64,000 nucleotides of DNA from Mycobacterium kansasii ATCC 12478 (GTDB lineage: Bacteria > Actinomycetota > Actinomycetes > Mycobacteriales > Mycobacteriaceae): assembly GCF_000157895.3 (NCBI RefSeq), contig NC_022663.1, forward strand, positions 2,108,001 through 2,172,000, read 5' to 3'. Of the stretch, positions 31,433-39,955 are shown in pieces. A program made the position numbers and the translations under genes. Numbering within the stretch: the first letter of the stretch is position 1; each line of letters starts with the position of its first letter. The notes under the pieces are model-generated. The model worked only from the letters and a program-made list of their open reading frames with translations, was not told where the DNA came from and searched no databases.

Positions 31433-32232
31433 TCGGACGATTCCGGCGGCTTCTCCCAGATATCGAGCACCCCGTCGTCGTACGGGTCATACATCGGGGA
31501 GCCGCTGCCCGCCGGGGCCGGGGTGTCGGAATGCGCGCCGCAACCGTAATGCTTGTCGACGACATGGCCATCGGCCGACAATTCGTTACCACACACCCCG
31601 AACATTGCGCCCAGCGCTCCGGCGAGCGGCAGGAAGAACCCGCAGTCGCGGCAGACTCGTTTGGTCGACCGTGCCATCGCCGAGTCGGGGCCGTAGTCGC
31701 CGTTGTGCCAGCGCTCCGCCGCGCCGGCGCGGCCCCACGCGCTCAGCACCCAGCGTCGGCCGAACCCGATCTCGGCAGCGGTCTCGTCGACCTGCGGGTC
31801 GCCGCTGGCGCTATAGCCCGGTACCAGCCGCGGGTCATCCTTGGCCGGCGCCAGCAAGTCTCCCGGGCTCAAATCTCCCGGCTGTACCCGCCGCTCCCAG
31901 GGCACCCAGGGCGGCGCCAGCAAGGCCGTTGGGCCGGGGACCAGGACCACCTCGCTGATGGTGGCACGATCGGCACCAGCATGGGCAGCGACGACGACGG
32001 CCCACTGCCATCCCTGGTACCCGGGCAAATGCGCAAGGAATCGGTGTGTCGCCGCATTGGGATCTTCGTAGCCGACACCGAGGTAGTCTCCGACCGCATC
32101 GGGCCCGCTGAACTCGGCGACCGCCGCCCTGGCCTGGTCCACCGCGCCGGTGAGCACCGACGCCAAATCTTGCGGCCACTCGGCCACGGTCGCCACGGCG
32201 GATTCCACCGACTTCTCCAAGGGTCCGGTCAC
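31429..32232 (-). CDS. DUF3027 protein (Rv0877-like)
   Basis: 267 residues from GTG at 32232, which has GAGGGAAG upstream; the frame stays open to 32292 but the extra residues are not conserved in character. The central part has WQWAVVVAAHAGADRATISEV and VPWERRVQPGDLSPGD. A Cys-rich stretch near the C terminus (CRDCGFFLPL...FGVCGNE...KHYGCGAHS) could bind zinc. No function known. Confidence 0.83.
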   Translation of the reverse strand: MTGPLEKSVESAVATVAEWPQDLASVLTGAVDQARAAVAEFSGPDAVGDYLGVGYEDPNAATHRFLAHLPGYQGWQWAVVVAAHAGADRATISEVVLVPGPTALLAPPWVPWERRVQPGDLSPGDLLAPAKDDPRLVPGYSASGDPQVDETAAEIGFGRRWVLSAWGRAGAAERWHNGDYGPDSAMARSTKRVCRDCGFFLPLAGALGAMFGVCGNELSADGHVVDKHYGCGAHSDTPAPAGSGSPMYDPYDDGVLDIWEKPPESSD

Positions 32233-32335
32233 ACTCTTCCCTCTCTGCACTGCGTATCCATACTGCCGGAAGACACGGTGGACGAGCCACACCCGGTTGC
32301 CTACGCGTGGAGACGGGATAAGCCAGAATTGATGC

Positions 32336-34021
32336 GTGTCTGCACGGCGGCGTGATCACCCGGGCCGTACGGCTGCTCCGGCTGGGGGCCGCCGGAGCCG
32401 GAACGGATCGGTCAACGAGCACCCCGGCATGGCCAACTATCCCGCTGACGACGCGGACTATCGACGCCCGCGCCGTCCGCCGCCCATGCCGAGCGCCAAC
32501 CGCTACCTCCCGCCGCTGGGTCAGGAGCAGGAACGCCAGCGCGACAGCCAGCCGCCGCCGCGCGAGTTCAACGGCGGCGAACGGATCACCGTCACCCGGG
32601 CCGCGGCGATGCGCAGCCGCGAAATGGGCTCGCGGATGTATTGGATGGTGCAGCGTGCCGCCACCGCCGACGGCGCCGACAAGTCGGGCCTGACCGCGCT
32701 GACCTGGCCGGTGATGGCCAACTTCGCGGTCGACTCCGCGATGGCGGTTGCGCTGGCCAACACCTTGTTCTTTGCCGCAGCCAGCGGTGAAAGCAAATCG
32801 CGGGTCGCTCTTTACCTATTGATCACCATCGCGCCGTTCGCCGTAATCGCGCCGCTGATCGGTCCCGCGCTGGACAAGCTGCAGCACGGCCGACGGGTGG
32901 CGCTGGCTCTGTCGTTCGGACTTCGGACCGCCTTGGCACTGGTGTTGATCATGAATTACGACGGCGCCACCGGTAGCTTCCCGTCGTGGGTGCTCTATCC
33001 GTGCGCGCTGGCCATGATGGTGTTCTCGAAATCATTCAGCGTGCTGCGCAGCGCGGTGACACCGCGGGTGATGCCGCCGACGATCGATTTGGTGCGGGTC
33101 AACTCCCGGCTGACGGTGTTCGGTCTGCTCGGCGGCACCATGGCCGGCGGTGCCGTCGCCGCCGGAGTCGAGTTCGGCTGTACCCATCTGTTGGAACTTC
33201 CGGGCGCGTTGTTCGTCGTCGTCGCGATCACCATCGCCGGCGCTGTTTTGTCCATGCGGATTCCAAGCTGGGTCGAGGTGACCACCGGCGAGGTGCCGGC
33301 CACTCTGAGCTACCACCGCGACGCCGGCAAGGCGCGGCGAAGCTGGCCGGAGGAAGTCAAGAACCTCGGTGGAACACTGCGACAGCCGTTGGGCCGCAAC
33401 ATCATTACCTCGTTGTGGGGCAACTGCACCATCAAGGTGATGGTCGGCTTCCTGTTCTTGTATCCGGCGTTCGTCGCCAAGGCCCACGACGCCGACGGGT
33501 GGGTTCAGTTGGCCATGTTGGGCCTGATCGGCGCAGCGGCCGCGATCGGCAACTTCGCCGGCAATTTCACCAGCGCCCGCCTGCAACTGGGCCGGCCGGC
33601 GGTGCTGGTCGTGCGCTGCACCGTGGTGGTGACGGTGTTCGCGCTGGCGGCCGCGGTGGCCGGCAATCTGGTGGCGGCCGCCATTGCGACCCTGTTCACG
33701 TCGGGCTGCAGCGCAATCGCAAAAGCCTCGCTGGACGCCTCGCTGCAAGACGATCTACCCGAGGAATCGCGGGCGTCGGGGTTCGGCCGTTCGGAGTCGA
33801 CGCTGCAGCTCGCCTGGGTGCTCGGCGGCGCGGTCGGCGTGTTGGTCTACACCGAATTGTGGGTCGGGTTCACCGTCGTCAGCGCCTTGCTGATCCTGGG
33901 TTTGGCGCAGACGATCGTAAGCTTCCGGGGTGACTCGTTGATACCGGGTCTCGGCGGTAATCGGCCGGTGCTGGCCGAGCAGGAGAGCACGCGTCGTGGC
34001 CCGGCGATGATGCCGCAGTGA
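32336..34021 (+). CDS. Major facilitator-like membrane transporter (Rv0876c-like)
   Basis: 561 residues if started at the GTG at 32336; ATG at 32429 (530 residues) is an alternative, and neither has a strong ribosome site. A Pro/Arg-rich cytoplasmic tail of about 100 residues precedes about twelve membrane helices. GPALDKLQHGRRVALALS resembles the MFS loop-2 motif. Substrate unknown. The stop overlaps the DUF2771 start by 4 bp. Divergent from the DUF3027 gene. Confidence 0.83.
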   Translation: MSARRRDHPGRTAAPAGGRRSRNGSVNEHPGMANYPADDADYRRPRRPPPMPSANRYLPPLGQEQERQRDSQPPPREFNGGERITVTRAAAMRSREMGSRMYWMVQRAATADGADKSGLTALTWPVMANFAVDSAMAVALANTLFFAAASGESKSRVALYLLITIAPFAVIAPLIGPALDKLQHGRRVALALSFGLRTALALVLIMNYDGATGSFPSWVLYPCALAMMVFSKSFSVLRSAVTPRVMPPTIDLVRVNSRLTVFGLLGGTMAGGAVAAGVEFGCTHLLELPGALFVVVAITIAGAVLSMRIPSWVEVTTGEVPATLSYHRDAGKARRSWPEEVKNLGGTLRQPLGRNIITSLWGNCTIKVMVGFLFLYPAFVAKAHDADGWVQLAMLGLIGAAAAIGNFAGNFTSARLQLGRPAVLVVRCTVVVTVFALAAAVAGNLVAAAIATLFTSGCSAIAKASLDASLQDDLPEESRASGFGRSESTLQLAWVLGGAVGVLVYTELWVGFTVVSALLILGLAQTIVSFRGDSLIPGLGGNRPVLAEQESTRRGPAMMPQ

Positions 34022-34509
34022 AACGTTGGGGCGTTGCGCTTCTCGCGGTCGTGGTGTTGCTGTTGTCCGTCGGGGCGGGGCTTGGCGCGTGGCTGCTGGT
34101 GCGCGATTCCGGTCCGCAGCGACCTGAGATCAGTGCGTACTCACACGGGCACCTGACCCGCGTGGGTCCGTACATGTATTGCAACGTGTTGCGGCTCAAC
34201 GAGTGTGAGACACCGCAGACCCAGGGCGAACTGCCGGTGAACGAACGCGATCCGGTGCAGCTCTCGGTGCCGCAAGCCATTTCGCGGGCACCGTGGCGAC
34301 TCCTGCAGCTCTACGAGGATCCCGCCGATGCCGCCGCCACCATCTTTCGGCCCGACAGCCGGCTCGCGGTCACCATCCCCACCGTCGACCCGCATCGGGG
34401 CCGACTGACCGGGATTGTGGTGCAATTGTTGACGTTGGTGGTCGACCCCGCCTCCGGCGAGTTGCGCGAGGCGCCACACGCGGAATGGTCTGTGCGCCTG
34501 GTATTTTGA
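34018..34509 (+). CDS. DUF2771 lipoprotein-like or membrane-anchored protein (Rv0875c-like)
   Basis: 163 residues. GTG at 34018 overlaps the transporter stop. One N-terminal hydrophobic helix (about 5-27) lacks a lipobox Cys, so it is a signal anchor; the rest is extracytoplasmic. Two Cys (MYCNVL, NECET) could form a disulfide. It probably works with the transporter it is coupled to; no function is known. Confidence 0.82.
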   Translation: MKRWGVALLAVVVLLLSVGAGLGAWLLVRDSGPQRPEISAYSHGHLTRVGPYMYCNVLRLNECETPQTQGELPVNERDPVQLSVPQAISRAPWRLLQLYEDPADAAATIFRPDSRLAVTIPTVDPHRGRLTGIVVQLLTLVVDPASGELREAPHAEWSVRLVF

Positions 34510-34551
34510 CGCCGAAGTGCGGGCGACGAAGAGGGTGGCTACACTGCCGCC

Positions 34552-34852
34552 ATGCAGCAGGATCTGCGTGTCGATAGCGGTGGTCTGCAGACCATGGCCA
34601 CCCGCTGGGGCGCTGCGGCGGGCGAACTGAACGCGACAGCGGCTCCGACGGGGCCGGGTTTGTCGGGTCAAGCCAGCGCTGTCGCGGTCGACGGCGCCCA
34701 CGCCGATGTCACGGCGTTCTCGGCGGCGCTCGCCGCCACTGGCGATCTGCCGGGCCGCCCATGTCGTCGAGGCTGATACTCGCTACGTTGCCAACGAGAC
34801 GGATTCGGCGAATATGCTGGCCGCCGTGGCCAGTCCGGTGATCCGCGCCTAG
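34552..34852 (+). pseudogene. Frameshifted EspC-like (DUF2580) type VII secretion-associated protein
   Basis: The frame from ATG 34552 reads MQQDLRVDSGGLQTMATRWG and on through a helical hairpin typical of EspC/ESX-associated small proteins. It breaks near 34745-34757 and continues in the +1 frame as AHVVEADTRYVANETDSA...ASPVIRA to a TAG at 34852. The joined product would be about 100 residues, the normal family size. A one-base insertion or two-base loss explains it. Three bases after the stop, the next gene begins, as in intact toxin loci. Confidence 0.75.
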
Positions 34853-34855
34853 CAC

Positions 34856-35531
34856 ATGTCAGTGGTCCCCGCGTTTCCCACCCTTTCGCAGCTGTTGGCC
34901 TGGCCCACCGAGCATCTCACCGAGGCCGCTGACCACTGGGAGGCTGTCGGTGGGCGCTGCTACGGGTGGCCAACCAGGTCTGGCGAGACGCGCTAGCGGT
35001 GGATTGGCGAGGCGCGGCAGCCGACAGGCTGCGCACCGAGACGCGGAGGTCCGTTCACCGGAGGATCTTGCGAACCTGTGGAGGTGGGCCCAACAGAACG
35101 GGGTGGAAATCCCGAACGGCTATGGAGATCCCAGCAAAGGCATCCGCTACCGACTGCCAGACGGCACGATAATCTGGCAACGCTGGTCCGCCGAGTCCAC
35201 CAGCAAGCCGGTCCTTGACTTCGATATCCCCAGTCAAGGGGGCTATACGAAGGTGCACATCAATCCGCGGGGCGACGTACCCGACATTCCAGCACCCCTC
35301 AGGCCGGGGCCACCTGAGCCGCCACCCGTCAGTCCGCCGGTCGAAACCCCCGCCGTGACCCGTCCACCCTCCGCACCGGCATCACCCGGTCGCGTACCGC
35401 CACCGGTCGGTATCGGCCCGGTACCGCCAGAATCCATCCCACACCCTGTTCACCCGCCCCACAGCCACCACGGGCCGCCGGTGCTGGGCAAAGACGAGCT
35501 ACCTGACCTCGACGAATTCAACCCCGGATGA
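34856..35531 (+). pseudogene. Broken type VII-secreted polymorphic toxin
   Basis: ATG 34856 opens FPTLSQLLAWPTEHLTEAAD, a WXG100-like N-terminal half, then loses frame near 34945. The next frame gives VANQVWRDALAVDWRGAAAD, the expected W-x-G-containing continuation, then is lost near 35040. The third frame, to TGA at 35531, encodes NLWRWAQQNGVEIPNGYG and RYRLPDGTIIWQRW...GGYTKVHINP, like a C-terminal toxin module, and ends in a Pro-rich tail. The middle is shorter than in intact toxins of this layout, so a deletion is likely as well. I cannot name the toxin activity. Confidence 0.7.
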
Positions 35532-35603
35532 CGCCTCTGACGTTTACTCCGACCAGTCGCTAAGACACGACAGCACAAGCACACCACCCAAGTATGGAGA
35601 ATC

Positions 35604-36019
35604 ATGACTCGACCCGATGAGAATAGGCGGCCGGTGAGCCAGCCAATCAAAGCGGCACAAGACCGGCTGCGCGCCGAGCTGCTCGTTAGTGCGCTGTACG
35701 ACCTGGTGCCGCTGGCGGAGGTGGAATCGCTGATCACCCGCGGCGACCTTATTGAAACCCTTCCCGCCCGACAAGAGTTCGCGTTGCGAACCATCCGATC
35801 GCTCTTGGAAGACGGGCTCATGCAGATTGGGGACCTCCCCTACCCGGGCAAAAGTTCGCAGGCTGGGACCTCCCGATCGACGCCGCCACGCAGCGCGTCT
35901 ATGACCTCTTCGTCCGCCATTATGACAACCGCGAATCGTGGGACCTCACGATCTGGCTGGGCCTCACGCCCGCCGGAGAACGACAAGCCCTCAAGCTCAA
36001 AGGTGACGCAGCGGACTGA
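35604..36019 (+). pseudogene. Frameshifted putative immunity protein
   Basis: ATG 35604, with GGAGA upstream, encodes ELLVSALYDLVPLAEVESLI and RSLLEDGLMQIGDLPYPG. Near 35849-35856 (GGGCAAAAG) the frame shifts by one lost base and continues as KFAGWDLPIDAATQRVYDLF, then ESWDLTIWLGLTPAGERQAL, to TGA at 36019. The joined length, about 138 residues, and position after a toxin suggest an immunity protein. An assembly error at the A run is possible because only one event is needed. Confidence 0.65.
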
Positions 36020-36097
36020 TCCCTCAGGCGCGCCAGCCATACCAGGGCGGCATGCCCGTCAACTCATTTAAGCCAGACACCTCGACGCCGGAATCCC

Positions 36098-37111
36098 CTA
36101 CGCTCCGTGACCCGCCAACACCCGTTCCCCCTCGACCGGCGGACCTGGTGGCGCCCCATCGCCGAAAGGCCTGCCGCCCAATGCTTCCCGCCCATGTGGT
36201 GTGAGCCATCCGGCTAGCTCAGGCCCCTTGGGCACGATGCGTGTGGGATTGATGTCGGCGTGCACGATGTAGTAGTGCTGCTTGATCTGAGTGAAGTCGA
36301 CCGTATCGCCGAAACCCGGCGTCTGGAACAGGTCTCGGGCATAGGCCCACAACACCGGCATCTCGGACAGCTTGGTTCGATTGCACTTGAAATGCCCGTG
36401 GTATACCGGGTCGAAGCGGACCAGCGTGGTGAACAGCCGCACGTCGGCCTCAGTGATGGTGTCCCCCAACAGGTATCGCTGCGCCGACAGGCGATCGCTG
36501 ACCCAATCTAGCGCGGTGAACAGCCGGTCGTAGGCTGCGTCGTAGGCCTGCTGTGATCCGGCGAAACCGCAGCGGTAAACGCCGTTGTTGATCTCGGTGT
36601 AAACCCTCTTGCTCACCTCGTCGATCTCGTCCCGCAATGCCTCGGGGTACAGCTGCGGCGCGCCGTCGCGGTGGTATGCGGCCCACTCCGTGGAAAAGTC
36701 CAGGGTTATCTGCGCGAAATCGTTGGTGACCACCGCTCCGCTCCTCACGTCGACGATCGCGGGAACTGTGATGCCTTTCGGGTAGCCGGGGAAACGCTTG
36801 AAGTAGGCATCCTGAAGGCGGGGAATCTTGAGCACCGGGTCGACGCCGCCGGGATCAAGATCGAACGTCCAACTGCGCTCGTCGTGGGTTGGACCGCAAA
36901 AACCAATGGACAGAACGGGTTCCAGACCAAGCAGCCGACGGACGATGCTCGTGCGGTTGGCCCACGGACAGGCACGGGCAACGACAAGCCGATAGCGGCC
37001 CGGCTCGACCCGATAGCCGTCGCGTCCGTCGGCGGTGATACGGGTGGTGATGTAGTTGGTGTCGCGGTTGAATTCGCCTGTCCCGGCGACGTAAGCGGCC
37101 ATGGTTTCCAT
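36098..37111 (-). CDS. Glutathionyl-hydroquinone reductase-like (Xi/omega GST) enzyme
   Basis: 337 residues from ATG 37111 (ATG 37102 is also possible). A thioredoxin-fold N domain with the catalytic Cys in ARACPWANRTS is followed by KGITVPAIVD and VTNDFAQITLDF, and a helical C domain with LLGDTITEADVRLFTTLVRFDPVYHGHFKCN, all typical of YqjG/ECM4. The usual CPWAHR His is Asn here. Family members remove thiol adducts from quinones. Mycobacteria make mycothiol and not glutathione, so the natural thiol is probably mycothiol (inference). Confidence 0.87.
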   Translation of the reverse strand: METMAAYVAGTGEFNRDTNYITTRITADGRDGYRVEPGRYRLVVARACPWANRTSIVRRLLGLEPVLSIGFCGPTHDERSWTFDLDPGGVDPVLKIPRLQDAYFKRFPGYPKGITVPAIVDVRSGAVVTNDFAQITLDFSTEWAAYHRDGAPQLYPEALRDEIDEVSKRVYTEINNGVYRCGFAGSQQAYDAAYDRLFTALDWVSDRLSAQRYLLGDTITEADVRLFTTLVRFDPVYHGHFKCNRTKLSEMPVLWAYARDLFQTPGFGDTVDFTQIKQHYYIVHADINPTRIVPKGPELAGWLTPHGREALGGRPFGDGAPPGPPVEGERVLAGHGA

Positions 37112-37472
37112 GATGCCTTGGCGGACACACCGGGCGAAGCGCTTGACAGTTGGCGGTCGAACGCTGGCTCCGCCGAATCTCATAGCCGTGTGCTGCCGTC
37201 GTTTCCACCGCCCCGAGGGCACCGCGGCCACGGTCGCGATGGGTCACCGCCGGAGAACAGGACGCTACAGAAAGGTAACGCAACGAAAACAATCGTAGAC
37301 GATGATTTCCACCGCTCCGTAGTGCAGTCACGGACTATCGCTGTATTCATCGGTCTGCTGTGCCCCGACGACGGTGTCGCGCACGCGACCCATACACATG
37401 GTGGGCTAGATGACCTTTCGCGCCAACGACACCCACGCCGGTATGGAGCAGCCCCTGACCCAATGTCAAGTG
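37112..37472. promoter_or_regulatory. Divergent intergenic region, GST-like gene and first PPE gene
   Basis: No gene is recognised in about 360 bp. It should hold both promoters. A short perfect stem GTCGC-GCAC-GCGAC lies near 37377. Confidence 0.3.
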
Positions 37473-38654
37473 GTGTCCGTCGATTTCGGCGCAATACCGC
37501 CCGAGATCAATTCAGCTCGGATCTACAGCGGCCCCGGATCGGGGCCGCTTATCGCCGCGGCAACGGCGTGGGACGCGCTGACCGCAGAATTGACCGCGGC
37601 GTCGGCGGGCTACGTTTCGGTGATTTCGGAGTTGACCAGCTCACAGTGGCTGGGGCCCGCGTCGATGGCGATGGTGGCCACCATCGTGCCACACCAAGTC
37701 TGGATCAGCGCAACCGCCAGGAGTGCAGAGCTGACCGGAATACAGGCACGGGCCGCCGCTGCAGCCTTTGAAACTGCGCACGCGATGACCGTGCCCCCGC
37801 CCGTCGTCGCAGCCAACCGGAGCTTGCTGCTGACGCTGATTGCGACGAACTTCTTCGGCCAGAACACCCCGGCGATCGCGTCCACCGAGTTCCACTACGC
37901 CGAGATGTGGGCGCAAGATGCCGCCGCGATGTACGGTTATGCCGCATCCTGCGCGAGCGCCTCGATGCTGACTCCGTTCACAGCGCCACCCCGAACCGCC
38001 GACTCCGACGGTCTGGCCAGACAAGCCGCTGCGGTCGCAAACGCCGCCACGACGCCGGTGGGCAGGACCGCGTCCGCGATATCACAACTTACCCCGAAAT
38101 TGATCGACCTCGCCGTTGCAACCCAAGTGTTGCAACACCTTTCGTCGCCGCCCTGGTACATCAGAATCTGGGACTTCCTCAAGAGTATCCCGATCCCGGT
38201 GTGGGACCAGCTGCTGAACCTGGAATACATGTACGGGGCGCTGATCTACGACACCCAGGGCTACGAACTAAACGTCCTGCAGCTCATTCAGTCGCTGGCG
38301 TGGGCACCCGCGCAAGCAGCAACCGGTGCCGCTGCCGCATCAACCGGCGTCAGCGGGCACCCTGTCGGCTCTGGATTTGCCCGCGTGAGCTCAGCTGAAG
38401 TGTCGGCGAGTATGGGCAAGGCCGACAAGGTCGGGCTGATGTCGGCGCCGACCAGCTGGACTACCTCGGCTTCAACGCCGCACCCCGAAGCGGTGCGGAT
38501 GGCGCCGATGGTGGTCAACAACGCCGTGCCGGGAAATGGACCAACCGGCCTGATTCCCGGCATGCGGACAGGTGGCATGCGCGAAGACACACACTTCGTC
38601 AAACGCCAACAGGGATCACGTATTACGGTGATCAGCCCGAAGGCAATTGGTTAG
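37473..38654 (+). CDS. PPE family protein (PPE-SVP-like)
   Basis: 393 residues if the GTG at 37473 is used, which gives the standard short lead to [11 protein letters not shown] 37470 and ATG 37443 are alternatives. The PPE domain covers about the first 175 residues, with the SQWLG turn (WxG-like). The C-terminal half has a degenerate SVP motif, [10 protein letters not shown], where the usual core is LSVP. PPE proteins pair with PE proteins and are exported by ESX systems, ESX-5 in most SVP cases. No PE gene is adjacent. A Trp/Tyr-rich stretch ([19 protein letters not shown]) near 230 is unusual. Confidence 0.87.
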   Translation: MSVDFGAIPPEINSARIYSGPGSGPLIAAATAWDALTAELTAASAGYVSVISELTSSQWLGPASMAMVATIVPHQVWISATARSAELTGIQARAAAAAFETAHAMTVPPPVVAANRSLLLTLIATNFFGQNTPAIASTEFHYAEMWAQDAAAMYGYAASCASASMLTPFTAPPRTADSDGLARQAAAVANAATTPVGRTASAISQLTPKLIDLAVATQVLQHLSSPPWYIRIWDFLKSIPIPVWDQLLNLEYMYGALIYDTQGYELNVLQLIQSLAWAPAQAATGAAAASTGVSGHPVGSGFARVSSAEVSASMGKADKVGLMSAPTSWTTSASTPHPEAVRMAPMVVNNAVPGNGPTGLIPGMRTGGMREDTHFVKRQQGSRITVISPKAIG

Positions 38655-38760
38655 CAGGGTACATATCTAGCCGCCATGAGCGAGTCACCGCCGAGGGCGC
38701 CTGGCCCAGAAGGTAGTTCACACATAACAGCGACGGAAATGACGTAAGGGGTTCAGAGCA

Positions 38761-39951
38761 ATGATTGATTTTGGCGTTTTACCGCCGGAGGTCACGTCAA
38801 TCCGAATGTATTCCGGCCCGGGGTCGGCGCCGATGTTGGCCGCCGCATCGGCATGGAGCGGATTGGCCGCCGAATTAACTGCTACCGCAGACGATTACGA
38901 GACCATAGTCGCCAGACTGCAGAGCGAGGACTGGATCGGCCCGGCGGCGACATCCATGGCCGGTGCAGTCCAACCGTACGTGGCGTGGATGAGAGCCACT
39001 GCAGCACAGGCTGAGCAAACAGCCACCCAGGCGCGCATGCTGGTCGCCGCCTACGAGGCTGCGGTAGCGGCAGTCGTTCCCCCACCTCTGGTTGCGGGCA
39101 ATCGCGCCCAGGTGGCATTGCTGGTCTCGACCAACGTCTTTGGCCAAAACACCTCTCGGGTAGCGCTTCTCGAAGCGGAGTACGGCGACATGTGGACTCA
39201 GGATGCGACGGCCATGTATGTGTATGCCGCCGCTTCCGCGAATGCCTCCCGACTCACACCGTTCACGTCGCCAACGCAAACCACCAGCCCATCCGCTTCG
39301 GCCTGGCAAGGCGCGGCCGTCGCGAAGGCCGCAGGCACCGCTGCTGGAGGGATACAAAACCTGCTGTCGAAGCTGGTTTCTCAGGCGCCGAACGCCTTAC
39401 TTGATCTGGCGACGCCACTCTCGTCCCTATTGGCTTCCGCGGGAGCAGCCCCGACGCCACCCACATGGGTGGTGTGGCTAGAGGATTTCCTGAACCTGAT
39501 TGCTCCGTTGACCGGTACCTGGTACAACGTCACGGGCCTGCCCTATTTCGGGATCGGTATTACCAACAGCCTTGCTTCGACGGCAAGAGCCGTCGGAGCG
39601 ATCGGTCCGGAGGTCGGTGCGGCGGCAGCTTCCGCGGGCGGCGCCGCGGCCGACGCTGCGGGGACGCTGGGCCGCGGTGCACCGATAGCCGCGGGTATGG
39701 GCAATGCGCCGGCCGTCGGCAAGTTATCGGTACCGCCAGGCTGGTCGGCGACCGGCCCGGTACCAGTTCCGTCCGTAGGGTCGGTATCCGCGCCCTTGGT
39801 CAGCAATATCGCCTTGCCGGAGGCCGCTTCGGAAAGCAGCAACATGCTCGGCGGCATGCCGCTAGCCGGCCCCGGAGTCAACGCGGCGGGCAGCGCTCCC
39901 CGATACGGTTTTCGTCCCAAAGTGATGGTGCGACCACCGTTTGCGGGTTAG
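38761..39951 (+). CDS. PPE-SVP family protein
   Basis: 396 residues. MIDFGVLPPEVTSIRMYSGP opens a full PPE domain (about 1-175) with EDWIGPA at the helical turn. The C-terminal half carries the SVP motif GKLSVPPGW near residue 320 and the usual end PRYGFRPKVMVRPP. Likely exported by ESX-5 to the envelope (family knowledge). No PE partner is adjacent. The stop lies 4 bp before the permease start, suggesting coupling to it. Confidence 0.92.
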   Translation: MIDFGVLPPEVTSIRMYSGPGSAPMLAAASAWSGLAAELTATADDYETIVARLQSEDWIGPAATSMAGAVQPYVAWMRATAAQAEQTATQARMLVAAYEAAVAAVVPPPLVAGNRAQVALLVSTNVFGQNTSRVALLEAEYGDMWTQDATAMYVYAAASANASRLTPFTSPTQTTSPSASAWQGAAVAKAAGTAAGGIQNLLSKLVSQAPNALLDLATPLSSLLASAGAAPTPPTWVVWLEDFLNLIAPLTGTWYNVTGLPYFGIGITNSLASTARAVGAIGPEVGAAAASAGGAAADAAGTLGRGAPIAAGMGNAPAVGKLSVPPGWSATGPVPVPSVGSVSAPLVSNIALPEAASESSNMLGGMPLAGPGVNAAGSAPRYGFRPKVMVRPPFAG

Positions 39952-39955
39952 CGCG

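Noticed and set aside
35840..36071. Reading the immunity gene as an intact 155-residue protein
   Set aside because: After 35850 the frame turns into low-complexity Ser/Thr/Arg sequence while another frame gives conserved-looking aromatic-rich protein.
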